Source: an uncultured Spirochaetaceae bacterium
Lineage (GTDB): Bacteria > Spirochaetota > Spirochaetia > Sphaerochaetales > Sphaerochaetaceae
Direction: 5' to 3'
NCBI GenBank assembly: GCA_944389145.1
Contig: CALXLH010000001.1
Location: forward strand, 1-34,226
DNA length: 34,226 nucleotides
Part shown: in pieces, positions 15,156-23,350 of the stretch
Numbering within the stretch: the stretch's first letter is position 1
How the letters are laid out: each line of letters opens with the position of its first letter
The notes under the pieces: generated by a model
What the model was told of the DNA's origin: nothing
What the model saw: only the letters and a program-made list of their open reading frames with translations
Databases searched by the model: none
Program-made: the position numbers and the translations under genes

Positions 15156-16976
15156 ATGCTTGAATACTCGATGCTCTATCCTTCGAACACTCCTACGAGG
15201 ATAGCCATGAGGCTCGATGGAATGTGGAAGTTCCATCTTGACGAGGAAGGATGCGGAAGCGAAAGCGGATGGGCTGCAGGAATACCGGGCAGCGAGATGA
15301 TTCCCGTACCGGCAAGCTTCCAGGACTTCTATACCGATAAGGAGACACGGGAGTTTACCGGCGATGCGTGGTACGAGACAGGAATCGTCATCCCTGCAGC
15401 GATGAAGGGAGAGCGCGTATTCCTGCGCTTCGGGGCAGCCACCCACAGGGCCGAGGTATTCCTCAACGGAAGGAAGGTCGGTGAGCACGAGGGCGGATTC
15501 CTGCCATTCCTCGTCGATATAACCGGTACGGCGGCATATGGGGATATGAACAGGATCGTCGTGAAGGTCAACAACGAGCTGAATGAGACGAACATTCCCT
15601 GCGGACGTACGATAACCCTGCGTAACGGCAGGAAGATGACGAAGCCATACTTCGACTTCTATAACTACTCAGGGCTCCAGCGCTCGGTATATCTTCTTTC
15701 GGTCCCTGAGAGAAGCATCTTCGACGTGGATCTCGATTACTCCATATGCGGCAATGATGCAGAGATACGCTATGCAGTCAGGACCACTGGAGAGGGAGAT
15801 GTCCGAATAGGGCTGATCGACGAGGGGGGCGTCATGGTCGCCGAGGCTAAGGGCAAGGCCGGCGTCATAAGGCTGAAGGACGCACATCTCTGGCAGGTCA
15901 GGAACGCCTATCTCTATACGATGAGGATCACGCTCTCCGATGGAAGCGCAGTGGTCGACAGCTATGATATGGAGATCGGCATAAGGGATGTGAGGATATC
16001 GGGCAAGGACATACTCATAAACGGCTCTCCGGTATATCTCAAGGGATTCGGCAAGCATGAGGACAGCGATATCGTCGGCAGGGGATTCAACATCGGAGTG
16101 ATGAAGAGGGACTTCGAGCTGATGAAGTGGATCGGAGCCAATTCATTCAGGACCTCGCACTATCCATACGATGAGGAGATCTACAGGATGGCAGACAGGG
16201 AAGGATTCCTCATCATAGACGAAGTTCCTGCCGTAGGGCTATTCGAGAGCCTCGTGAACTTCCTGGATGCAGGTACCGGCAAGGGCGCGTCCTCGTTCTT
16301 CGCGAAACCGACTACGCCTCAGCTGCTAAAAGCCCATCTGAAGGCAGTCGAGGAGATGATAGCCCGTGACAAGAACCATCCGTCGGTCATCGCATGGAGC
16401 CTGCTGAACGAACCAGAGTCGAAGGATGAGCATAGCCTCCCCTATTTCACCGCAGTCTTCGAGAAGGCCCGGGAGCTCGATCCACAGAAGAGGCCAAGGA
16501 CATTCGCGATGGAAGTAAGCTCCGGTCCCGATACATGCAGATGCTACCAGCTGTGCGACTTCCTGGAGCTTAACAGGTACTATGGCTGGTATATCAAGGG
16601 CGGCTATGAGATATCGGATGCGGAAGCGGCCTTCAGGGAGGAGATGGACAGATGGAAGGCAAAGGGACTCGACAAGCCGTTCATATTCACCGAGTATGGC
16701 GGAGATACCCTTGCGTCGGAGCATAAGCTGCCATCGGTTATGTGGTCACAGGAGTATCAGGATGAGGTCCTGGAGATGCAGCACCGCGTGTTCGATTCAT
16801 ATGACTTCGTGCGCGGGGAGCAGATCTGGAACTTCGCTGACTTCCAGACAACGGAAGGCCTTATGAGGGTCGATGGAAACAAGAAGGGCGTATTCACGAG
16901 GCAGAGGCAGCCTAAGAGCGTGGCCTACCTGCTTAAGAAACGCTGGGAAAGCCTGCCTCTGGACTATAAGGGATGA
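15156..16976 (+). CDS. uidA: Beta-glucuronidase, GH2
   Basis: Hydrolyses beta-D-glucuronides, releasing glucuronate. At 606 residues it lines up with E. coli GusA (603) from end to end. Seen: N-terminal jelly-roll region (about 1-180), immunoglobulin-like domain, and TIM barrel from about 285. Glu419 in NEP is the acid/base and Glu513 in TEYG the nucleophile (E. coli Glu413 and Glu504). Asn575 and Lys577 in GNKKG form the N-x-K motif that recognises the glucuronate carboxylate and separates GUS from beta-galactosidases. LNRYYGWY is also present. The active-site loop at about 361-390 is the same length as Loop 1 of E. coli GusA. No signal peptide is seen, so the enzyme is cytoplasmic. ATG 15156 has AAGGAGA five bases upstream; ATG 15123 and TTG 15108 are in frame but overlap the palindrome. 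An uptake gene for glucuronides is not in the window. Confidence 0.96.
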   Translation: MLEYSMLYPSNTPTRIAMRLDGMWKFHLDEEGCGSESGWAAGIPGSEMIPVPASFQDFYTDKETREFTGDAWYETGIVIPAAMKGERVFLRFGAATHRAEVFLNGRKVGEHEGGFLPFLVDITGTAAYGDMNRIVVKVNNELNETNIPCGRTITLRNGRKMTKPYFDFYNYSGLQRSVYLLSVPERSIFDVDLDYSICGNDAEIRYAVRTTGEGDVRIGLIDEGGVMVAEAKGKAGVIRLKDAHLWQVRNAYLYTMRITLSDGSAVVDSYDMEIGIRDVRISGKDILINGSPVYLKGFGKHEDSDIVGRGFNIGVMKRDFELMKWIGANSFRTSHYPYDEEIYRMADREGFLIIDEVPAVGLFESLVNFLDAGTGKGASSFFAKPTTPQLLKAHLKAVEEMIARDKNHPSVIAWSLLNEPESKDEHSLPYFTAVFEKARELDPQKRPRTFAMEVSSGPDTCRCYQLCDFLELNRYYGWYIKGGYEISDAEAAFREEMDRWKAKGLDKPFIFTEYGGDTLASEHKLPSVMWSQEYQDEVLEMQHRVFDSYDFVRGEQIWNFADFQTTEGLMRVDGNKKGVFTRQRQPKSVAYLLKKRWESLPLDYKG

Positions 16977-16981
16977 ATGAA

Positions 16982-17014
16982 GGCGGGCCTGTCCAGAGAG
17001 ATGGCAGGCCTGCC
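16982..17014 (+). terminator. Strong hairpin after uidA
   Basis: Bases 16982-16993 and 17003-17014 form a 12-pair stem (ten Watson-Crick, two G-U) with a nine-base loop, starting six bases after the uidA stop. No T run follows. The right arm, GGCAGGCCTGCC, is itself a palindrome. The loop motif CCAGAGAGAT (16993-17002) recurs exactly at 17019-17028. It probably ends or stabilises the uidA message. Confidence 0.5.
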
Positions 17015-17098
17015 GTACCCAGAGAGATCATAGCCCTGAAGGCCCCTTCGCTATCCGGATTGTCTGATTCTCCGCATATTGTTATCTTAGGGAAAACT

Positions 17099-19564
17099 AT
17101 GAACGAGAAGAACATGATGAACAATGCCGAAGAGCAGCTTCCAAGGAGGGCGATAGTACTGCCTCTCCTTGAGCGTCCGCTCTTTCCGGAGACATTCACG
17201 ACACTGATGATCGGCCGTCCATCGGACGTGCAGATCATAACCAAGGCCATAAATGGGGATGGATACTTCGTCGCGCTGATGCAGGAGGAAGGCTCTGGCT
17301 ACAAGAACGTAGGGACTCTTGCCAGGGCCTCTCGCTTCATCAGGCTGCCGAATAACTGTATCCATGTATTCATATCCACGATAGAGAGGGTCAAGGTAGA
17401 GAAGTTCTCCACCGAAGGCTCGCTGATCTATGCCGACTTCGTATCGCTGCCGGATGAGGCGAGGCAGGAGAAGGCTGTGGCTTCGTACGTGCGCGTGCTG
17501 CGCGACACGATAACAGGCCTGAGCCAGTCCACGAACATGTTCTCATTCGCGTCGGATGTGAATGTCACCAATATCGACGATCCGTCCCTGCTCTCCTTCT
17601 ACGCCGCATCCGCGATCAACGCGCCAGGGGCGTTCCTGCAGGATGTGCTAGAGACGCGCTCTCCACGGCAGAGGATCGAGAAGCTCCTGACATTCATTGC
17701 CACCGAGAAGGAGATCATCGACAAGGAGAACGCTATACGCCAGGATATCTACCAGAGGATCAAGGACCGCAACCGCGAGCAGATACTCAGGGAGCAGATA
17801 AAGGCGCTCAACGGCGAGCTAGCAGAGCTTACCGGGCGTCCTCGCAGCGGCAAGGGCAAGGATGAGGATCTCTATACCAAGGCCGCCAACGCCAAGCTTC
17901 CCCCCGCCTACAGGGCCGTAGTGGACAAGGAGCTGGATAAGCTCTCAGGCCTTGAGACGATGAATCCTGAGTATGCAATGACGAAGCTGTATATCGAGAC
18001 GCTCCTGGCCCTGCCGTTCTCATTCGAGGAGAAGGCTCCAAGCTATTCCATCGCCAAGGTGAAGAGCGTGCTAGAGCATGATCACTACGGGATGAAGGAG
18101 GTCAAGGAGCGCATACTCGAGTTCCTGGCTTCCAGGCTCAAGGCGAAGAACGGCAAGGGAGCTATCATATGCCTTGCAGGCCCTCCGGGGGTCGGCAAGA
18201 CCTCCGTAGGCTATTCGATAGCAAAGGCGCTGGGAAAGAAGTTCTATCGCTTCAGCGTCGGAGGCATGAGGGACGAGGCAGAGATCAAGGGTCACAGACG
18301 TACCTATGTCGGAGCGATGCCTGGGAAGATCATACAGGCCATGAAGAGCGTGGGAGTTCCTGATCCCGTCATACTCATCGATGAGATAGACAAGATGGGA
18401 GAATCATTCCAGGGAGATCCTGCCTCCGCGCTTCTGGAAGTGCTCGATCCTGAGCAGAACACGGGATTCCAGGACTTCTATGTGGATATCCCGTACGATC
18501 TCTCGGACGTGCTATTCATCGTTACGGCCAATGATACATCACATATCCCGGAGCCTCTGTATGACAGGATGGAGATCATAGAGCTTTCCGGATACACGCC
18601 GGAGGAGAAGCTGAATATCGGCAAGGATTACCTCGTGCCTAGGCTGCTGAAGAAGAACGGGCTGACACGAAAGGAGATCCGCTTCGATAAGGCGGCCCTC
18701 TCGCTAGTGGCCACGGAGTACGCCCGCGAGGCCGGGGTCAGGAACTATGAGAAGAGCCTTGACAAGATAATGAGGAAGGTGGCGCTTCAGATACTCTCCG
18801 AACCGGAGACGCACCTTCCCGTATCGATCAAGGGCAGCGGGGTCGAGAAATACCTCGGGAAGCCTGTGTTCCCCGCCGATGAGATAGTCAAGGCCGACAA
18901 GATCGGAACGGCCATAGGGCTTGCCTGGACGAGCATGGGCGGCGACGTGCTTCTCATAGAGGCTGAATCGCTGCCGATGAAGGGAGAGCTGAAGGTAACA
19001 GGCCAGCTAGGCTCCGTGATGCAGGAATCGGTATCGATCGCCTGGTCCTCGCTGAAGAAGGAAGCCTACCTAAGAGGCCTGGACCTCTCATTCTTCGAGG
19101 ATACGACCGTACATCTTCACATACCGGAGGGGGCTGTGCCGAAGGATGGTCCGAGCGCAGGAATAACGCTCTTCACGGCACTCTGGTCGATGTACCGCGA
19201 GGAGACGATAAAGGAAGGCCTGGCAATGACGGGCGAACTGACGCTTACCGGTTCGGTGATGCCTATCGGCGGACTCAAGGAGAAGGTGCTTGCGGCAAGG
19301 CGGAACATGATCAAGGAGATAATCATCCCTGATAAGAACATCAGGGATCTGGAGAAGCTCGATCCAGAGGTAAAGGGTGATGTCATCTTCCATCCCGTCT
19401 CAGATATCTCACAGGTCATAGAGATCGCATTCCCGAACGAGGACTCCAAGCGTCTTGAGCGGTCGATCCTCCGCACGCTCGAGGAAGAGAGGAAAAGGCG
19501 TGAGGAAAAGGCAAGGGAGAGAAGCATCGAGCAACCCCATGAGAAGGCGGTGCTATGGCAATAG
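17099..19564 (+). CDS. lon: ATP-dependent protease Lon
   Basis: Cytoplasmic ATP-driven serine protease for damaged and regulatory proteins, 821 residues (E. coli Lon 784). Seen in order: N-terminal substrate-recognition domain beginning with RRAIVLPLLERPLFPETF, a coiled region with IKDRNREQILREQIKALNGEL, the AAA+ module with Walker A GPPGVGKTS at 361-369 and ILIDEIDKM as Walker B, and the protease domain with Ser686 in PKDGPSAG and Lys729 in GGLKEKV forming the catalytic dyad. ATG 17099 is chosen because Lon homology begins just after it; AGGG lies seven bases upstream. An ATG at 16973 overlapping the uidA stop is in frame, but its extra 42 residues are encoded by the terminator-like hairpin. 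The C-terminal tail is rich in Arg, Lys and Glu, and is longer than usual. Confidence 0.96.
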   Translation: MNEKNMMNNAEEQLPRRAIVLPLLERPLFPETFTTLMIGRPSDVQIITKAINGDGYFVALMQEEGSGYKNVGTLARASRFIRLPNNCIHVFISTIERVKVEKFSTEGSLIYADFVSLPDEARQEKAVASYVRVLRDTITGLSQSTNMFSFASDVNVTNIDDPSLLSFYAASAINAPGAFLQDVLETRSPRQRIEKLLTFIATEKEIIDKENAIRQDIYQRIKDRNREQILREQIKALNGELAELTGRPRSGKGKDEDLYTKAANAKLPPAYRAVVDKELDKLSGLETMNPEYAMTKLYIETLLALPFSFEEKAPSYSIAKVKSVLEHDHYGMKEVKERILEFLASRLKAKNGKGAIICLAGPPGVGKTSVGYSIAKALGKKFYRFSVGGMRDEAEIKGHRRTYVGAMPGKIIQAMKSVGVPDPVILIDEIDKMGESFQGDPASALLEVLDPEQNTGFQDFYVDIPYDLSDVLFIVTANDTSHIPEPLYDRMEIIELSGYTPEEKLNIGKDYLVPRLLKKNGLTRKEIRFDKAALSLVATEYAREAGVRNYEKSLDKIMRKVALQILSEPETHLPVSIKGSGVEKYLGKPVFPADEIVKADKIGTAIGLAWTSMGGDVLLIEAESLPMKGELKVTGQLGSVMQESVSIAWSSLKKEAYLRGLDLSFFEDTTVHLHIPEGAVPKDGPSAGITLFTALWSMYREETIKEGLAMTGELTLTGSVMPIGGLKEKVLAARRNMIKEIIIPDKNIRDLEKLDPEVKGDVIFHPVSDISQVIEIAFPNEDSKRLERSILRTLEEERKRREEKARERSIEQPHEKAVLWQ

Positions 19565-20781
19565 AGCTGCTATCTCCAGCGGGGAACTACGAGAAGCTTG
19601 AGACGGCATTCAGCTATGGCGCGGATGCCGCCTATATGGGACTTACCGACTTTTCCCTGCGCAAGAACGCTGGGAACTTCGATGAGGATGAGCTGGCGAA
19701 GGTCCGCGCCCTCAAGGAAAGGACAGGAAAGCGCATATACTGCACGATGAACATCATCTTCCATGAGGGACAGATCGAGAAGCTTCACCAGATGAAGGAT
19801 GAGATCGCGCTCTGGCCATTCGACGCGTTCATCGTCTCTGATATCGGTACGGTCCCATTCCTGCAGAAGGAGTTTCCAGACAGGGAACTCCACCTCTCGA
19901 CACAGGCATCATGCATGAACTCCGAGGCGGTGAAGGTCTATAGGGATATGGGATTCAGCCGCATCATACTCGGCAGGGAGGCTTCGCTTGATGATATCAG
20001 GAGGATAAGGGACGCCGTTCCCGACATGGAGCTGGAGGCATTCGTCCATGGAGCGATGTGCATGGCATACTCCGGAAGATGCCTGCTATCCGCATACCTT
20101 GCAGGACGGAGCGGCAATCAGGGCGACTGTGCCCATACCTGCCGCTGGAAATACCGGATGGCGCTTGAGGAAGAGGAGCGCCCGGGACTCTACTATCCGA
20201 TAGAAGAGGAAGGTGGCTACACCACGATACTCTCCTCCAAGGATCTCTGCATGATAGATCATGTGAAGGAACTTGAGGAGGCAGGGCTCTCATCGCTCAA
20301 GATCGAGGGAAGGATGAAGTCCGTATACTATGTCGCGGTCACGACCAGGGCCTACCGCAAGGCCATAGACGGGAATCCCGACCTAGACAGATACCGCAGG
20401 GATCTATTCGATGTATCCCACAGGGAATTCACCACCGGCTTCTTCTTCTCCTCCGGTCCGATCGACGGCACTGCTGACGTATCGAGGCCGACAAGCTATG
20501 GATACGAGAGGAACTACATGTTCCTTGGAACAGTTCTGAGCGACAGGGGAAACGGCATATATGAGCTTGATGTGAGGAATCAGATCAGGAAGGAAGATGC
20601 GCTTGAATTCATAGGTCCGGATGTACCGCTGCTCAAGGCAGAGGGCTTCTCGCTGCTGGATGGAGACGGGAACGAGGTGGAGAAGCTTGACCATGGCAAG
20701 GCTGGATTCATAAGGACGGGACTGGAGCTGAAGCCCGGATACATAATGCGCAAGGAAGCGGAGGAGAAGCATATCAGATGA
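19555..20781 (+). CDS. trhP: U32 family protein, probable tRNA 5-hydroxyuridine synthesis protein TrhP
   Basis: Related to E. coli YegQ/TrhP, which is needed for 5-hydroxylation of U34 in tRNAs; the older family name is peptidase U32. It has 408 residues. Seen: ELLSPAGNYEKLETAFSYGADAAYMG at 4-29, the U32 signature EAFVHGAMCMAYSGRCLLS at 161-179, and NQGDCAHTCRWKY at 188-200. Cys169, Cys176, Cys192 and Cys196 are candidates for an iron-sulfur cluster, as in this family. LSSKDLCMIDH follows. The gene overlaps the end of lon by ten bases and the next gene by four, so it is in the lon operon. A prephenate-dependent role is known for TrhP; assignment to TrhP rather than another U32 member (RlhA, UbiU) rests on length and the motif spacing. 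Confidence 0.82.
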   Translation: MAIELLSPAGNYEKLETAFSYGADAAYMGLTDFSLRKNAGNFDEDELAKVRALKERTGKRIYCTMNIIFHEGQIEKLHQMKDEIALWPFDAFIVSDIGTVPFLQKEFPDRELHLSTQASCMNSEAVKVYRDMGFSRIILGREASLDDIRRIRDAVPDMELEAFVHGAMCMAYSGRCLLSAYLAGRSGNQGDCAHTCRWKYRMALEEEERPGLYYPIEEEGGYTTILSSKDLCMIDHVKELEEAGLSSLKIEGRMKSVYYVAVTTRAYRKAIDGNPDLDRYRRDLFDVSHREFTTGFFFSSGPIDGTADVSRPTSYGYERNYMFLGTVLSDRGNGIYELDVRNQIRKEDALEFIGPDVPLLKAEGFSLLDGDGNEVEKLDHGKAGFIRTGLELKPGYIMRKEAEEKHIR

Positions 20782-21518
20782 GAAGGACGCTGTTGACCAT
20801 ACTGCTTATGATGGCCTTGCTTATGCCGCTTGCCGCATTCACAGACTCCTTTGCATCCACTGCGGCAGATCCGGCCTTCATGGCACTGATCGATGCGATC
20901 AAGAACGTAGAGGATGAGGCGGCCGTGACCGATCTCTATGAGCAATACATAGCCACCGATATCACGATGACGGAGCGCTCGAGGATAGAGTATCATATGG
21001 CAAGATACTTCAAGGACATGGGTGCAGAGGAAAAGGCCAGGCACCATGTCGATCTGGAGAAGGCCTACCTTGACCAGATTCCGGAGGAAGAAGGCGAGCT
21101 GCAGCGGCGCGTTGCCGAGATGGAAGCCGTATCAGCGGATTACTATGTCAACGGCGGGCTGGGCAAGGGAATGGAAAGCTCCTCGCTGACGAAGGAACTG
21201 TATAAGGACTATCCCGATGAATACTATGTGGCTCTCCAGGAGGCATTCCGCCTTGTCTATACCCCGCCGATCGCAGGGGGATCTCCAGCAAAGGCCCTGA
21301 GGATCTTCAGCGCCATAGAGGAGGAAAGCGAGGGAATGAGCAAGCTTGACCGCTTTTCCCTCCTTGCCGGAAAGGGCATAGCATTAGCTGAGCGCGACGA
21401 GTATGATGAGAGTGAGAAGTATCTTGATGAGGCTGAATCGATCTACGGCGGTGATCCCGCGATAGAGGCAGCCCGCAGGGATAACGCCAGGACACGAAGG
21501 AACGATAGGAACCGCTGA
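20778..21518 (+). CDS. Secreted helical-repeat protein of unknown function
   Basis: I do not recognise this 246-residue protein. Residues 1-20 are a clear signal peptide (MRRTLLTILLMMALLMPLAA), so it is exported, with no lipobox Cys. The rest is acidic and looks all-helical; stretches near 35-75 and 195-235 (e.g. KGIALAERDEYDESEKYLDEAESIYGGDP as two adjoining parts) resemble TPR-like helix pairs. The C-terminus is basic (RRDNARTRRNDRNR). The start overlaps the stop of the U32 gene as ATGA, and its own stop overlaps the ATG of the glycosyltransferase gene by one base, so it is made together with both. A periplasmic scaffold or envelope-assembly role would fit but is only inferred. Confidence 0.75.
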   Translation: MRRTLLTILLMMALLMPLAAFTDSFASTAADPAFMALIDAIKNVEDEAAVTDLYEQYIATDITMTERSRIEYHMARYFKDMGAEEKARHHVDLEKAYLDQIPEEEGELQRRVAEMEAVSADYYVNGGLGKGMESSSLTKELYKDYPDEYYVALQEAFRLVYTPPIAGGSPAKALRIFSAIEEESEGMSKLDRFSLLAGKGIALAERDEYDESEKYLDEAESIYGGDPAIEAARRDNARTRRNDRNR

Positions 21519-22660
21519 TGAGTACATACCTCGCGATATATGCGATGCTGATGGCTGTGATCGGCATATATGCGATGCTGACTACCCTGCTGAACCTTAG
21601 GCATTTCAGGAAGCTCGGAAACGTCAAGGACCATACCGATGGCCCTCTCATCTCCATCATCATACCTGCGCGCGATGAGGAGGCCTCGATAGGCCGCCTG
21701 CTGGATTCGCTGTCGAAGCAGACATACAGGAACATCGAGATACTGGTCATGAATGACCAGAGCTCGGACAGGACCAGGGAGATCGTGCTTGAGCATGAGA
21801 AGACAGATCAGCGGATCAGATGCTATGACTCGGAGGCGGGAAGGAATCTCCATAGCAATGGCAAGATAAACGCCCTCCTGCAGCTTATTCCGCATGCGAA
21901 GGGTGAATACATACTCGCGACCGACGCGGACACATATCATGCCTCGGACTGCATCGCGCACGCCTATTCGATAATGAAGGAGCATGATCTGGATATCATT
22001 TCAGGATTCCCTACAGAGCTGTGCCCTTCATTCGCAGGTACCGTGAACATTTCGGCGATGATGCTGACAAACACCCTTATCCCGCACTTCCTCGTGTATC
22101 ATATCCCGCTTCCAAGCGCGACATTCGCCATCGGGCAGTTCATCATGATGAGGCGAAGTGCCTATGAGGAGACCGGAGGATACTCAAGGATAAAGGGCCA
22201 TATGGATGATGTCGGCATTGCCCGCCTCTTCGTCAGGGAGAGGAAAAGCTTTGCCTTCATATCGATCTCGGAGTACGTGGCATGCTATATGTATACCAAT
22301 GCCCATGATGCGTTTGCAGGCATAGAGCGCTCAATCGCCGGCATCTTCCCTCCGAAGATAGTGTCGATACTGCCGATTGCCGCTGTGATTATCCTGCTGC
22401 TTCATATCGCATTCTCCCCCATAGCCGCCATAGCGGAGTTCTTGGCCCTCGGGCCAACGAGGACCTCGCTGACGATGATCCTCGGAGTCTGCCTCTTCTT
22501 CGTCTCATGGTATCTGGCGTGCAGGAAGGCCGGCTGGCGCAAGCTGATATCGATATCGGCACCGCTCTCGCTCATCCAGATATGCACGATGTATGTACAT
22601 GGGCTATACAACCGCTTGACGGGAAAGGGGTTCATCTGGAAGGGCCGCAAGATCGATTAA
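21518..22660 (+). CDS. Membrane-bound family 2 glycosyltransferase
   Basis: A 380-residue GT2 enzyme that would transfer a sugar from an activated donor to a membrane or lipid acceptor. A membrane segment at about 5-25 anchors the N-terminus. The GT-A domain starts with PLISIIIPARDEEASIGRLL (about 43-62), followed by MNDQSSDRT at 78-86 and the metal-binding DAD at 136-138 (ATDADTY). GHMDDVGIA carries the likely catalytic acidic residues. Three further hydrophobic segments lie in about 280-365. The architecture resembles the group containing glycosyltransferases of carotenoids and glycolipids; the acceptor is unknown. Its ATG shares one base with the stop of the preceding gene (TGATG), indicating coupled translation. 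Confidence 0.9.
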   Translation: MSTYLAIYAMLMAVIGIYAMLTTLLNLRHFRKLGNVKDHTDGPLISIIIPARDEEASIGRLLDSLSKQTYRNIEILVMNDQSSDRTREIVLEHEKTDQRIRCYDSEAGRNLHSNGKINALLQLIPHAKGEYILATDADTYHASDCIAHAYSIMKEHDLDIISGFPTELCPSFAGTVNISAMMLTNTLIPHFLVYHIPLPSATFAIGQFIMMRRSAYEETGGYSRIKGHMDDVGIARLFVRERKSFAFISISEYVACYMYTNAHDAFAGIERSIAGIFPPKIVSILPIAAVIILLLHIAFSPIAAIAEFLALGPTRTSLTMILGVCLFFVSWYLACRKAGWRKLISISAPLSLIQICTMYVHGLYNRLTGKGFIWKGRKID

Positions 22661-22712
22661 GAAAAACCGATACCCCAAAATCCAACTGTGCAATTATTTT
22701 TGTCCTATTTTC

Positions 22713-22740
22713 TTGCATTGGGAAAATTGTGTGTTAGTAT
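22713..22740 (+). promoter_or_regulatory. Promoter of the H1-like small protein gene
   Basis: TTGCAT (22713-22718) and TAGTAT (22735-22740) are 16 bases apart in an AT-rich patch right after the glycosyltransferase stop. Transcription would start near 22747, just before the strong GGAGG ribosome binding site at 22753-22757. Confidence 0.65.
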
Positions 22741-22762
22741 TTCATAAATATTGGAGGTAAAT

Positions 22763-22942
22763 ATGACGATTCATGAGGAACTGATTGCTCAGTTCGAAAT
22801 CTACGTAGCAGAAAGCACTCGTTTCGAACAGAAGGGCATAAAGGCATCTGCGGCAAGGGCTCGCAAGGCGCTGGCCGAGATATCCAAGCTCTGCAAGGAA
22901 AGAAGGAAGGAGATACAGGATCAGAAGACCTCCGAGGAGTGA
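22763..22942 (+). CDS. Histone H1/Hc1-like small DNA-binding protein
   Basis: A 59-residue protein, lysine- and alanine-rich and entirely helical by composition. The core KGIKASAARARKALAEISKL, followed by CKERRKEI, matches the pattern of the bacterial histone H1-like (Hc1) family, whose members begin with a short acidic helix and continue with a K-A-R-rich helix pair. It would bind DNA and help compact the nucleoid. ATG 22763 has GGAGG five bases upstream; a longer frame from TTG 22751 would use the ribosome binding site itself as codons and is rejected. The gene has its own promoter and stands alone between the glycosyltransferase and tRNA-Thr, suggesting independent, probably strong expression. 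Assignment is by pattern only. Confidence 0.65.
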   Translation: MTIHEELIAQFEIYVAESTRFEQKGIKASAARARKALAEISKLCKERRKEIQDQKTSEE

Positions 22943-23000
22943 GCTCCGATAACCTACATGCCTTGATACCGCTGTTTTCAGCCGATTTTACATTAGGCTG

Positions 23001-23029
23001 TTGAAATTGTCAGCAAAATCCGTTATCGT
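23001..23029 (+). promoter_or_regulatory. Promoter of tRNA-Thr
   Basis: TTGAAA (23001-23006) and TATCGT (23024-23029) have ideal 17-base spacing and sit 12 bases before the tRNA. Transcription would begin a few bases before the mature 5' end. Confidence 0.6.
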
Positions 23030-23041
23030 TCCCCTGTTGAC

Positions 23042-23115
23042 GCCTCCTTAGCTCAGTTGGCCAGAGCACGTGACTTGTAATCTCGGGGTCGTTGGTTCGA
23101 ATCCGACAGGGGGCT
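23042..23115 (+). tRNA. tRNA-Thr (anticodon TGT)
   Basis: A 74-base cloverleaf. Acceptor arm GCCTCCT (23042-23048) pairs with AGGGGGC (23108-23114) with one T-G wobble. D arm GCTC/GAGC (23051-23054 and 23064-23067), anticodon loop CTTGTAA with TGT at 23076-23078, T arm GTTGG/CCGAC around TTCGAAT. The anticodon stem CGTGA/TCTCG has a T-T mismatch at its middle pair (23071 and 23083). CCA is not encoded, so it must be added by a CCA transferase. Confidence 0.95.
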
Positions 23116-23133
23116 TTATTAACAAAGCGACAG

Positions 23134-23168
23134 AGCCTTGCAGATAGAAATGCAAGGCTTTATTTCTT
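23134..23168 (+). terminator. Intrinsic terminator after tRNA-Thr
   Basis: AGCCTTGCA (23134-23142) and TGCAAGGCT (23151-23159) form a perfect nine-pair stem with an eight-base loop, followed by TTATTTCTT. It closes the single-gene tRNA unit. Confidence 0.88.
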
Positions 23169-23325
23169 CAAGAGCATATTTCAGCTGAATGATATCCCAA
23201 GGATTCTCTTCAAGCCAACATCCCGCAGGCAAGGTTAACAGGCTCGCAATATAGCATACGAATAAATTACTGAAATTTAATGATAATCCTCCTTCAAGTT
23301 AATCGACAGTAAGTACAAATTACCT

Positions 23326-23337
23326 GGGGTTAACCCC
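23326..23337. promoter_or_regulatory. Palindrome just upstream of the ABC binding-protein gene
   Basis: GGGGTTAACCCC is a perfect 12-base palindrome that ends one base before the AAGGAG ribosome binding site (23339-23344). A related GGTTAAC lies at 23233-23239. It may be an operator for a LacI- or GntR-like regulator, or form a short hairpin (four pairs, TTAA loop) near the ribosome binding site. No regulator gene is adjacent, and I see no convincing promoter between 23169 and 23325. Confidence 0.4.
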
Positions 23338-23350
23338 TAAGGAGTTCGAA

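Noticed and set aside
15123-15156. Alternative uidA start at ATG 15123 (MLEYLADK...)
   Set aside because: The added residues are encoded by the palindrome and the ribosome binding site of ATG 15156; GUS homology begins after 15156. The repeat MLEY at both starts is probably coincidence.
19555-20781. Calling the U32 protein a secreted collagenase-type peptidase
   Set aside because: No signal peptide; the four-cysteine pattern and motifs match the tRNA/rRNA/quinone hydroxylation branch of U32.
22978-23001. CAGCC/GGCTG inverted repeat before tRNA-Thr as a terminator of the H1-like gene
   Set aside because: Only five pairs with a twelve-base loop, no T tract, and it runs into the tRNA promoter -35 box.
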